Source: Lithospermum erythrorhizon
Taxonomy: Eukaryota > Streptophyta > Magnoliopsida > Boraginales > Boraginaceae
Reading direction: 5' to 3'
Length of the DNA stretch: 64,000 nucleotides
Assembly: GCA_019722365.1 (NCBI GenBank)
Contig: JADFUC010000709.1
Location: forward strand, 2,418,001 to 2,482,000
Each line of letters starts with the position of its first letter. The stretch's first letter is position 1. Made by a program: the position numbers and the translations under genes. Shown here one piece after another: positions 25,001-36,699 of this stretch. The notes beneath the pieces are model-generated. The model was given only the letters and a program-made list of their open reading frames with translations. It made no database searches and was not told the DNA's origin.

Positions 25001-25553
25001 GAGACGTTCATCGAGTGCAATCTTCTGCATATACATAAATATTGTCAGATTTTGAATTTTAATGATTATTGATCGTTTAAATTTTGAACTCGAATATTTT
25101 TATGTACTTACGTGTTTAATACCGGGGATGACCGAGCTGACACGTAAAATGATGTCCTCAACAATATTGAGCACATATTTTGAGTCATAAGCATACTCAA
25201 CCCCATCAGGAGCATGGTAGCTCTGGATGCTCCTCACTACCGCAGTTTCCTCGGTCGCAGCGAACATATGATGTTCTTTTCTGTGCTGGAGGTGGGACTT
25301 GTGAGGGGCCACATTGTGGTGCATTTGAGGGTCAAGCTTGTCATGATGATGAGGTGCATGAGAAGGAACAAGTTCATGGTGTTTTCTTTGATTATTTGGT
25401 TCAAGCAACATTTGATCATAAGGTGAAACAGTGCTGGGTTTGGCTATTGCTTGGGCTAAGAGTTCAGCAGTTGTAGGATTAGAAGTGGATTTTCTTAAGC
25501 TACTAAGTACTATCAGTTGGATTGAGGTGCTTAGTGTTAGCTCCCACCGTCAT
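22031..25553 (-). CDS. SEO: Sieve element occlusion protein (SEO/SEOR family), six exons, frame disrupted
   Basis: SEO proteins are the phloem-specific filament proteins of sieve elements (forisomes in legumes). Exons on the minus strand: 25553-25112, 25024-24908, 24480-24020, 23923-23602, 23297-22799 and 22651-22031. Family hallmarks are SYHAPDGVEYAYDSKYVLN (SEO N domain), LIWHCHSGGDGRKV, KPILVVLDPHGRV, YWIWGFGASPF, FGGDNIDWIRKFT, LLYVGKS and the C-terminal WPECEKPMKKHLMY. The total would be about 819 residues, normal for the family. Two sites break the frame. One surplus base near 25504 separates a 16-codon N-terminal lead from the rest. In exon 5, an in-frame TGA (23034-23036) and a net +1 shift fall within 23020-23036; exon 5 is 499 nt where phase needs 498. 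It is either a recent pseudogene or carries sequence errors. If translation starts at the ATG at 25411, only the exon 5 lesion matters. Confidence 0.9.
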
Positions 25554-25721
25554 GCTTGATCAGCAAATGGTTAGTTGAGAGAGCTCTGCTGCATGGCATT
25601 CTTACTGGTAGGGGGGTAACCAGGATCCATTGAAGTAGGAAATGTGAAATGGAGGTGTTTAGTTTTTTTTGGGAGGGGGGATTTTATGAATGTGGTGTGT
25701 TGGGGTATGAAATTATGGGGG

Positions 25722-25730
25722 ATTTATATA
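25722..25730 (-). promoter_or_regulatory. TATA box candidate for SEO
   Basis: TATATAAAT on the minus strand, about 170 bp upstream of the proposed SEO start codon at 25553 and about 310 bp upstream of the alternative one at 25411. Confidence 0.5.
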
Positions 25731-28250
25731 AGGTTATTGGAGGGGTGGAATAAATTAAAGGTTTGATGATAATGAATCATGTACCTTGCTTCAATACTAA
25801 ATTGAAGTATGTAAGAGGTTTGGAATTGAGTTTGATGAGGAAGCTAAGATAGGATGAATTTGATTGTAGGTGACATGATAGATTCTTTGGGCAAGTTTAT
25901 GGTAATTGCCTTTCACTGTAAAAGATTGTCCAGTCTGGAAAAGAATGTCATGATGCTTCATGTTTCTTCTCATTGATTGCCCTGGACAGCTTCTAATATT
26001 TTTATAGACCCTATAATATTTTACCACTTAAACTATTATTTTGAATTAAAACAGAAATAACTTATATTACCCTAAAATTTAAAAATAAACGATTATATTA
26101 CAATAAAAACACTATTTTAACATAAGACTAAAATAACCCAACTCCATTCTCCCTTAACACATCCTTACCCCACCCCTACCCCACCCCACCCCCTATTCAG
26201 CAAACAATAAACCCAAATCAAACAATCAAACAGCAGCTGTTTAGTGTCCTGAGCAGTAGTCAATTTTGACTTTTCTCTTTATCTCCTTCCCAGATAGTCA
26301 AAAATCAAACAAGTCTAAAAAAGTCAACCTTTCTTCAAATATCGAATCCAATAACCCTAAACTAAAATCCCAGATATTGAACAAATGGAGAATCCAATAA
26401 ACCCAAATCAAAATGGATCAGAGCTAACACAGAATTCAACTCTGTCGGTGACGACATCAATGAACGTACCCCCAACCCTAATTCCTTATTTTTCCAATTT
26501 TGTACTCCCTCCGTCTCAATACCTAGTAAAAAATTTATTTTCATTATAAGCGACGCGTCGATTACCAATACAACTTTTCGTAGACAATTTTATATTTTCT
26601 CCTAATATTCTTTTTTTTATTTGCTCATCCCTTTCTCCTCAAAATCTGTGATAATCAATCGATTTTAATGCAAGATTCTTTTCTTCTAAAAGCGATCAAA
26701 TAAATTGAATTTGCTATATTATTTTTGTTTGTTTTATGATATAATTTTTGTTAATTATGTTAAAAGATTGTGGAAAGGATATGTGGATTTGAAATGTTTT
26801 AATTATGTAGTATTTGTATGGTTTAGTTAATAATCTGGATTAATTATTGTACTTCACTTATGATTGCACTTTTGGTGCAGTTGAAGCTTTTCAGGTACTG
26901 GAAGGTGTGTGTAAGGGAATGTTAGGGGGCACTACCATAGACACCCAAATAGGTCTCTGCTGAATAATAATAATGTATTTTGAGATACAGATACTATAGA
27001 AAGGGAATGTACTCAAGGAACTATGCTAATTATATGGAGTATTCCTATATGTAGGATAAGGTATTAAAACGATCACATCATATACAGTATCTAAGAAACT
27101 ATGCTAATTAGGGAATGTCGTGTTTGAGGGGAAAAGATATGACATAAAATGAAATCTTGGTGTAAAATATACTCCGTACAATGTTGACATTAATATTTTA
27201 TTTTCAGAGAGGCATAATGAGAACATTAATCAAGGCACAAATGTTTTGAACCCAAAATGACATGGTCGTTAATGATCTTGTAGCCTTAAGCATATGATCA
27301 AAGCATATGATCAAAGCCTCTATTGATAATAAGAAGTTTTAAGTGCAGCTCAATTAATACATTTCATCTATTATATTCGAGTCATGTACGAGATCAGTAA
27401 GAACTAATTAATAAACCCTTGTATAATGTCAAGTGAGGAACTACTAACGAACCTCTTATAATGTCGTTTGTAATCAAATTTCATTATATGTGAATTAGAG
27501 CATGATAGTGATGAGCTTTGATCACTAATGAAAATAAAGATGATGCAAATTGCAAGGAACTCCTGACCAACGTCTCAACTTCTATAATAAGATATTTTAT
27601 CTCGACAATATTTAGATCATTGATATATGAATCAAAAAATTTATGTTTTAAACCAAGAACTAATATTATACACGGGGTTAAAATATATAAAAATTAACAA
27701 CTTAATTTTCAATAAACGAATGATAAAATTCTATTTTTAATAGTAAAATATAATTTTTTAAAATTTAGGGGGGCGACTACTCCATGCCCCTAGTTCCTCC
27801 ACTGCCCAATATACACACACATCAAAATAGTAAAAGTGATGCGAAATCTGACTATTTTATTCTTCTACATCAGCTAAACAAATTTCACGCTTATAACAAA
27901 ACAAGAAATTGCTACATGCTAACGGCTAAAACAAGCCATTTTATATCTTCTATAAAGAAACAAATAATATTGCCAGGAATAAAAGTAGCTAGTTACTTTC
28001 ATGTTTACGTGAAAATAAACAACCAATGAATTCACTTGTTAGCTAACAACCATGTTATTAGATTGTTTGTTTTTCATTTAAACACATTCTTATAAAATGA
28101 ATTAAATAATTAATCATATTTAAAGAAAAAATGCATAAGAATGAATTAAATATAATATGCATAAGGAAAATGCCAGAGGGATGAAAATCGCTGATCATGC
28201 TAGAAGCTACAATTAAAATTTGAAAATAGTATATACATGTGAAATGAAGC
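25731..28250. other. Intergenic, no gene recognised
   Basis: AT-rich DNA with a C-rich tract (about 26155-26195) and a TACTCCCTCCGTCTCA terminus near 26505 that resembles one end of a Stowaway-type MITE whose other end I could not place. No coding homology seen. Confidence 0.55.
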
Positions 28251-28254
28251 CGAT

Positions 28255-28640
28255 TTATAATTTGAGTAGACAGATTCTGCTAAATATAAAATGATTCCCT
28301 CCATCAACATTTCCTAAAACCAAGTCATTGTCATGTATCCCTTTCGATCCAAGATGTATGTAAGACAAATGTCTCGCATCGGCCAAGAACGCCTCAAATA
28401 CGGCATCAGACAAAGGTACCACGACGTGTCCACATTCTAGCAACGCCATCCATTTCATTCCATGTGGATCCGGGCCCTATGAGCTCGAGATACTTCGAGA
28501 ACAAGGTCGTCAACATCCGAATGAGCCCCAAGCATCCGCCAGAAGTCGCGGGTCAGAGAAAGAGGTCGGCAAGTAAGATCGCTCCTAACCCAGTCATTCA
28601 TCGCATTCCAGAAATCGCCATCGCTAATCGCCTAAAACAC
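28255..28640 (-). pseudogene. OTU-protease-like fragment of transposon origin
   Basis: The minus strand encodes WMALLECGHVVVPLSDAVF, then RHLSYIHLGSKGIHDNDLVL and GNVDGGNHFIF. The order W-M-x3-(E/D)-x-G-H, then a Leu-rich strand, then G-x-V-x-G-N-H-F is like the C-terminal half of the OTU-like cysteine protease domains common in plant Mutator-like and other transposon proteins, where the His of NHF is catalytic. Upstream sequence to about 28640 reads LGAHSDVDDLVLEVSR in another frame, which may be the preceding helix. No Cys half (DGxC) is visible, so this is at best a relic. Confidence 0.35.
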
Positions 28641-29651
28641 ACTTACCATCTCCATGTACATCAAAATTTTCTAACAAGGGGTGGAGCATATACCTTATAA
28701 ATCTGCCTATTACAACAGAACCTCAGAATGTAACGGTCCGCGATAGGTCAAGCATTTGAATCTCCCGAGTGGGACATTCTAAGGTTGATTATCACAGATT
28801 CGTGTCCTGGGGGACACTTGACTACCCATACCGGGGTTAAATGCTTCCATTCAAGTTACCCCGCGATTTAACCCACTTTCGCAACACGCCCAATACCCTT
28901 TTTTCCTAGGAGAGATCGTTTTCAGAATCCGCAATAAATTTTATCACTTTCTCTCAAAAAGTTTGACGCCATTCTCTAATCTTGGCTTTCTTTGATTTAC
29001 TGGCTCGCTCGACTTCCGGGCGCCAATGGTCGACGTTTCGCTCTCGACGATAATCCGGCAGATCTCCGTGCACGCTTAGGCTTCACAAGAATGGCTCATG
29101 AGCACCTCCAATGGTCAGGTAATCGGGTTCATTTTTTCGCCACCCCTCGCCATAACCCCGGTGGAAACTCTATATCCAACCTTTTGTCAATACTACAGAT
29201 GTCACCGCAGGGAACGCATCCCTCGATGGACGTACTATCAGAGTACACGGGCACGCGTGTAATTAAGTGTGTTCATTAAATGTAACAACTACGACTTTGG
29301 GAATCCTCACCTCTCTCATACATTTCTTCCAATTCCCCGCTTATTGATGAAAAGCTTATTGATATTTTTTAACTTAGGTTCCCGAAAAAGGTAAAATACA
29401 AGAATATCGTCATATTTGATCCTAGCCCACTATACCGACACTTTTTTTATGTCAAGAATTTGACCCATCATGACTTTATGAAGCGTGAGAAATATGGTGT
29501 CGAACGGATAGTTTTCGGTTCTTTCAAGTTCGGGCCGACCTTTAGCTGACGTTCCCTTCGATCTTAAAATTTAATCACGTCATCAACTATATTTGTCATC
29601 TTAAATTGATTACTTGTATAAAAATGATATTTTATATCGAATAACATACGT

Positions 29652-29832
29652 TGGTTGTATAATAGCCGAAGTGGAAGTACCAATGACGTGACAACCGAGA
29701 TATTCTCGATGTCAGTTGTATAACGCCGGTTGGAAGTACCAAATGACGTGACAACCGAGATATTCTCGACGCTGTCAGAGTAATGGCCGAAGTGGAAGTA
29801 CCAGTCGACGTGACAACTGAGGATATTCTCTG
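29652..29832 (+). repeat. Three-copy 60-bp tandem repeat
   Basis: TGACGTGACAACCGAGATAT recurs with a 60-bp period at about 29684 and 29744, and a diverged third copy follows near 29806. Each unit also contains GAAGTACCA preceded by a GCCGAAGTG-like word. In the third copy the frame reads MAEVEVPVDVTTEDIL, suggesting a once-coding repeat. Indels break the other two copies. Confidence 0.8.
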
Positions 29833-31574
29833 CCGTAGTGATTATCCATGTAGCCGCAATAATCGATCAATCCATGCCAACCTCGAACTCAAATGTTACA
29901 TGTTCTCATCTTGCCTCCCATTCCTTCTCATTAGCTTCCAATACGGGCCCAGCCTTGTTCAATCCTCCAAAGATCCGGCAGCGCCCTGGGTCAGACAAAT
30001 ATTTTCTTAGAACACATTGTTCAGTTGCATCGATTCATACGGTGTTTAGATCCAAACACTTTTTTCAAAGGCATTTATCAAAAAGTCAGATCCCGATATG
30101 TGATAAAAAGACGCTGCGGCCCTTTCTCCGTTATCAAATAATGCCTGAGCCACGCCAAAACCCACGGTAATTTTCCTCCATTTCCCATGTTCGAGAAAGC
30201 GCATTTGACACCGTGAAGGCTTTTATTTGTACTGCCGCCCCGACAACCTCAAGGCCACGCCACATGCTCATGTTATAGGCTAACTGTTAATATCACTGGT
30301 GATGACTGAAAGCATGGCACGGGAGTGCCTGTTTAATTAAATTCCACATCTCCGCCAGTTGACAAACCCGACACACTAAAGTCGATTTAAGTATTTATTC
30401 TCTTGCAAGTTAAACAGCAAAAATTTGCAACGGCGGCCCCGTGTCTCCTTTCTTTACGCATCTTCGCTTACTACATTGTAAACTCCTCGAGCGAGGTCGG
30501 GCAATACTGGTCGGCTCTTTAATGATGCAAAGATGCCGCTTGAGGTAGCATCATTTGTCCTTTGTTCCAATTGTCACATACTCGTGATTCTTGATCTCGC
30601 CCAACCTAGACTCTCAAGATATGAAGTGAAACGGATGGTTATGTCTTCTCATACTACTTGACCCACCACCGACTTCCACCATTGGGTGCAATCAAGCCTG
30701 ATTAATCGAAATTCACACCCGTCACCGACGCCTCCCGTGTAAATTTTTTCTTATTAGTTATGTATTCTAGTCCTTGACTACAAACCGTAAGAATCATGCC
30801 CCTTTGTTCTAATCTTTAGAACTTCTGGACGCTAACGTAATGTTTCTATGCGCTGCCACATCCCGAACATGTTCCGTGTTCTTCTCTCATTCCCGAATCC
30901 CGCCTGGATTACTAAATTCCTCACTTATGTCGGAAATTGATCTTCCCGATTTTCATAACTAACTCGGTAACCGATGTATAATATGATGGAGCGATTGACC
31001 GTAATCGGGTTAATCAGCTTTCATCTACAAGAAAATCTAATTATCGAGATTGATCAACGCAGAGTTATTATTTGTTATCAATTATGTAAAGGATGTAAAG
31101 ATACTAACTAATTTAATTTGATAGTATAATAATATGATTTAGTAATAATCACTTAATTTGATAGTATAATAATATAACGAGGTGTAATATATTTAATTTT
31201 ATCTCATAATTCCTTTGTTTTCATCGCTATTTATAAGTGCTAAGACAACTAACGCTTTTACAATTTTCAAATCGATAATTATAGTAGCCGTTAATATTTT
31301 ACATTCTCTCGCAAATCGATATGTTCATGTTTACCACGCTCACGCAAAAAACGAGGATACGATTCATGTTCAAGGATGCGTGATCACGAAATCGAATTAT
31401 TTCAAGCAAATTTGTTCCATGCTTCATATAAACAAGCACGTTTCCTTTGTTCGTACAAACAAGTCGAATTTGTACCATGATCGCAAGAAAAAACCATCAA
31501 CCTAATTCTGTTTACGCATGCTCTAATACAATTTGCTTCTTCCACGATAATACAATTTGTTTCAAAAATGACTC

Positions 31575-31905
31575 GATTCACAACACAACTTTCAATGATA
31601 TCGACATATCCAAAACGAATTATTCCCATGTTTATTTCATAACAAACGAATTCACCCATTGTTTGTTAGAAAACAACCTAACTTGGTCCATGCTTACACA
31701 AGAACAAGCGAATTTTCTACATGATTGTTTCAAAACAGACGAGTTATCCATTCGCTCGTCAATAAACAAGTTCTCAATACAATTTTACTGATTCACCTGC
31801 CTCCCAAATTATCGCAAAAAAAAAAAAACTTGATCGACAACACAATCTTTTACGATATCGACATATTCAAACGAATTATTCCCATGTTTATTTCATAACT
31901 AGCTA
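31575..31905 (+). repeat. Direct repeat with about 257-bp spacing
   Basis: The block GATATCGACATAT followed by CGAATTATTCCCATGTTTAT occurs near 31598 and again near 31855. Confidence 0.75.
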
Positions 31906-32569
31906 CCCGCCTATCAAGGCTTGTTGTAAAACAAATTGAATAAAACCCATCGCTTGCCAGAACCCGCCGAATAAACCTACTGGTTTGGATAAAAACATCC
32001 GATCCTCTCATGCTCAAATACTAACTAGCGAATAATATTTTTGCCTATAAACATTCAATCATTTCGGTTGAAACTTATATATTGTAATAGCTTCATTTCT
32101 TCTCCATTGCATACTCCATTTGTGTTTGTTTGGAAGCAATAAACAAGGCATTTAACACGCAAGTATACCATTGCATCAATCGTCTCTTCTACATGATTGT
32201 GTATATTGCTTTAATGTGTTTTGTGTTTGTTATGTTATAAACCTAATTTACTCAACGATTGCTTCATATCGAGCGAATCATGACAACTTATCAAGCTTTC
32301 CACTAGTCGGTTTATCTCATGTTTATTTATACTTAATCAATCATTTGTTATATTATATTTTAGGTTTGGATTTTCAAAATATTATGTATTAATTGAGATT
32401 ATTTTTATTAATTACGAGAGTTATTTGTCAATTATGAATTGAGATTATGTCTTAAATATTATGAAATTATTGAGATTATGCGGTATTAATCGAGATTACG
32501 TATTAATCGCAGATATTTCTCAATTTGTTGCTAATATTTCAAATTGTTGTTAAATATGATACATGTTAA

Positions 32570-33120
32570 TATTTTACTAAATTAATCTATTTTTTACATG
32601 TTTATTGTGAAAGTAACTAATGTTTATCATGACAAGTAGCAAAAATGATTTTTGATAATTAATTTAATATTTCCTTCAAATTATTGTTCAATTTTGCGGC
32701 TAATATTTCACACTATGGATAATTGGTGTTTAAATATGATAAAATTATTCAACTTATGATTGTAATAAGATATTAAAATTGTGTTAACTTTCACACATAT
32801 CGAACCAATTATTCAAACAAGCTAATTGTATCCACGGTTGTAATGAAACAACCGAATTAGAGCAATGATTGTTACCAAACAGGCGAGTTCAGATCATGTT
32901 TATTACTAAATGAACCTTTTTTTTACATGTTTATTGGGCGAAAGTAACTAATGTGATTCATGATTGTTAGCAAAATCGATTTTCTTTGATAATTAATGTT
33001 AATAATTTTGTACCATTGTTCAATTTTTATGCTTAATATTTCTCAATTATGTTAATTGGTGTTTAAATATGATAAAATTATTCTTATTATGATTGTAATA
33101 ATATATTAAAATTATTGTTC
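32570..33120 (+). repeat. Tandem duplication with about 330-bp period
   Basis: TTTAAATATGATAAAATTAT occurs at about 32729 and 33062. TTTACATGTTTATTG occurs near 32594 and 32923, each followed by GAAAGTAACTAATG. The two copies run through most of the interval with moderate divergence. Confidence 0.8.
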
Positions 33121-36100
33121 AATTTTGTGTCGATATTTCACGCTTATCGAACATGGCTGGCTGTGAATGGTCGATCGTCGACAACGAGTTGATCGGAATG
33201 TTCGGGATCGGGGTATTACCGGGCTTCGATCCGCTGGTAGATAAAGAATGTGAACAACCCTCGAGTCATCCTTTAAGGAAAGACGGTGAATCGACTTGCT
33301 CAACAACCCGCCATTGCCACCATGGCAAGGCCCAAACTTAGGTTTGCCAAATTACGAGCGGTATACTAACGAGCCCATGTCTGGGGTCCCCGAAAATCCG
33401 TAAATTCGATAGGCTTCAATTGTCATCTAAATAAAGTCGCGCTGGGAAGATCCGAATCGTTAGCCCTTGCTGTTCAAATGTGGACATAAAGAACAAACCG
33501 CTGCCACCGCTGATAATGAAAATTAGCGGATTTTGTCAACGCTGGGCTCCGATCGCCATGTCCCGTATATATAGCGCCAGAAGACTAAACTCGCTTTTTG
33601 GTCACAACTTACTGAAATGTGGTGGCATCCAAAGATCTAACTCTTCCATATGCCTGCCAACGATACTTACTCGCACCTACGCTGCGACGCTATCTGGGAA
33701 TTAATTATTGGTCGCCCCGCGGCCGCATTAATCGCGTACGCATCCGTGCAATACTTGATGTGGTCGTATAAACGTAGGGAATGTGAGGAGTGTCTATTAA
33801 AGAGCCATCAAAGAATTTGTCAATTCGCCAGACGAATAACCCCAGCACAAGGCTCAGGCATATGGTCATTGAACGACATCGTTGTCGATAAATCGGGACG
33901 CACACACTCCAATACAATACTTAGGGGACTCGCAGGAGCACGCTCTGAGCAGAGCTCTGAGAATATAGCCAGGCGCTACCCTACGGTATCTTTACCACCG
34001 ACAGAAAAGACGCCAAGAGCGAATCAAGGCAACGACCGATGTATAACTCTACTGAGGTACTACCGATGTATGTATTAAATGAATTATTCGTTTATATTTT
34101 AACAAAAACTAATCTTATTATTGTTTTTCAGATTGCACCGGCTGGATCTATGAGTACTTCCTTGCTCAACCGACCTTGAAAATTCATTTTAAAGCCAACC
34201 AAGGTTCCATCGAATGGATCGACAACACTACCCGAACAAATGATTCTACTATCCGATTCAAGCATCGTAAGCACCGGATCGATTTATTACCGAACACGTA
34301 TGAAAATATATATTAAATTTTGTATAACATTTTCCAAAAAAGACTTACCAAGCTTCCATTCATCATAACAGTCACGCGACACCCACGGACTCCATCTCCT
34401 CAATCCCCTCATCACGATGTCATATTATCACGTTACATACGCTCTTGAACGCCAACGGCCGCATATTTGGTAATGGTACGATGGCCGGTATTAATCGATC
34501 CTCGCCTCCTATCGAGCTTGGGCGAATGACTCAACTTGTATTTAATGTGTAATATTCAAGAAAGTTAAATGAGATCTTCGGGGATTACACTGACTAGTGC
34601 TTAATTTCACCATGTTCAACCCTACATGACGTGTCCCCATGCATATATAGCTACGCCAGACGCCGGACTACTCATACGAGTTGGTATTTCCCTAAGACTC
34701 ATTGGGAGCGCATAGTCCCAAATAAAAGCATATTTTCCTGGCCTACGTAGATATCGATGTATTCATTTCCCAAAGAAGTTTCATTGTTAAAGTGTATTTC
34801 TATTACCTTATATTATACTTTTTTATGATCATATACTAAATGTTATTTTCTTAATTTCATAATCCGGCTGGCAGCCTCCACGCTGGGCCGCATACACTCA
34901 TCGATAACTCGATCCGCATACGCAAGCTCAAAGCGGAGAAATCAGACGACTGCCGGATTGTGGTCGTCCGTACATCCGGCCGACGGATCGGGCCAAGGGG
35001 ACACCGCTAAAGACTAGCACTCTCAAATTGTATCGCTTACACGCTTCCTCACTGTCGACATAGTTATCCGAGTTATAATGCCACCAAAACGGCACAAACA
35101 ACCGTGACATCGGCGGATGCATTGGCTTCATGATTGTATTTTTCGAGATATTATAAATGATGTTTTAGCGTTACACTACGTTTTTTATGTTTTTCATCCC
35201 ATTTCACTACCTTTTATGTTATTTAATCGATTCACTTTAGTCATTTTTCTCGCTTAACGTGTTCTACCAAATCGATGCTGACGATAAGACTATACATCTT
35301 TCACCAAAACGAGGTGGAAAAACAAACAAATTGGCAATGTTTATAAGAAAAATGTTGAAATTAATTTTACGTTTGTTAAGAAACAAACGAATTATCTATA
35401 CGCTTATTATTAAAATATGTTAACTAAAATAATTTGTTTGCATCTTTCTTTCCTTATATATATAAGACGATGTATTCTATTCGTTAAATCACCACCATCA
35501 AATTTTTATAGTATCAAACTTCTCTCAAAAGCTTTATCAAAGTTTTAAAAACTATGAACAATAATCTTAACATCATCAATGCTTATCTGGCTTTCGTATC
35601 GGGTAAAAGACTGGTGAATATTTTTTTATTTTGTCAATTTCTTCATATTTACTATTTTTTTCTAACTAATTAATTCATACAATAGTTTCTATCCAAGTGT
35701 CCCGCCAAATGCCGATCGGGCAAACGCCGACGTAACGCCTATCAGCATTTGTTAAATACATCCCAACCGACGACCGGTGTACGTTCCTAAGCTGGCCGAG
35801 ATACGCTGAATATCTTTGTCGCGAGTTAACTAAAATTTTATCAGTTTTCTAAATCGTCATAGCACACATATAACTTAATATCTATCAGAATGCTAGCCTC
35901 GGTTCGAATTGGCTGTGGGATTCTTCTGTGATTTCAAGAAAACAAGCCAAAAGATGCTTAAATCCACAACGCTACGACTACAAGTTCGGAATCAAGAATT
36001 CATCAATGGGGATTACACTATCTCGACCGGTCAATACATAAAGCCTCGACTAAACAAACGGTAGACATCAAAACCACTACCGCTAAATCGCTAAGTAAAT

Positions 36101-36503
36101 TCCAACAAAATTTCACAACGTACGTTAGCATTTCGATTCATCAATAGTGCTCCACATTTTCAATATTCGTGGTACGGTTTTTTTTTTTGTGAGTGGTTAC
36201 GACAACTGAAGAATTTACATTTACGTCAGAAGTGAAAGTTAGTTTCCGCTTGTCGCGTTGCTTTCAGATAAAATGCTCAATAAAACTAACGTTGGTTGAC
36301 AACAAACGAATTATGTTTATGCTTGTTTATGTCGGCCCGCTTTATTACACATTAAGATAAAAGATGGGCTTGTCGGCTTTCTATCATGTAGAGGCTTCAC
36401 TTATTTCTACACGAAGACGGAAGGTTTCGTCGTGATAAAATAAGAATTTCAGATCTTTCATTTTTACTGTTTTGGTGTGTGTATAATAGCTCAATTCCTT
36501 CAC

Positions 36504-36596
36504 TGATCATTGACATCATATATAAAATGAAAAAAAAATTATTCATAAATGATCATTGACATCATATATAAAATGAAAAAAATATATTCATAACCA
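36504..36596 (+). repeat. 46-bp tandem duplication
   Basis: TGATCATTGACATCATATAT begins at 36504 and again at 36550 and is followed both times by AAAATGAAAAAAA. Confidence 0.9.
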
Positions 36597-36699
36597 AAAC
36601 ATTGAAACTTATTTTGACTATGTACGAGTATTAAATAATTCGTATAAAACTTGACAATTAGGAAGCAGACTTCAGTAAAACCGTCCCGACAACTCAATT

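Noticed and set aside
26150..26200. C-rich tract as a telomeric or structural element
   Set aside because: It is an irregular CCCCACCC run with no telomere-type unit; treated as simple low-complexity DNA.
28992..29279. 95-codon Arg-rich ORF
   Set aside because: Considered as a transposon plant-mobile-domain piece, but no diagnostic motif could be matched on either strand.
33650..34078. 142-codon ORF in the unidentified block
   Set aside because: No motif, no splice context and no neighbouring conserved sequence; a chance open frame in CpG-rich DNA is as likely.
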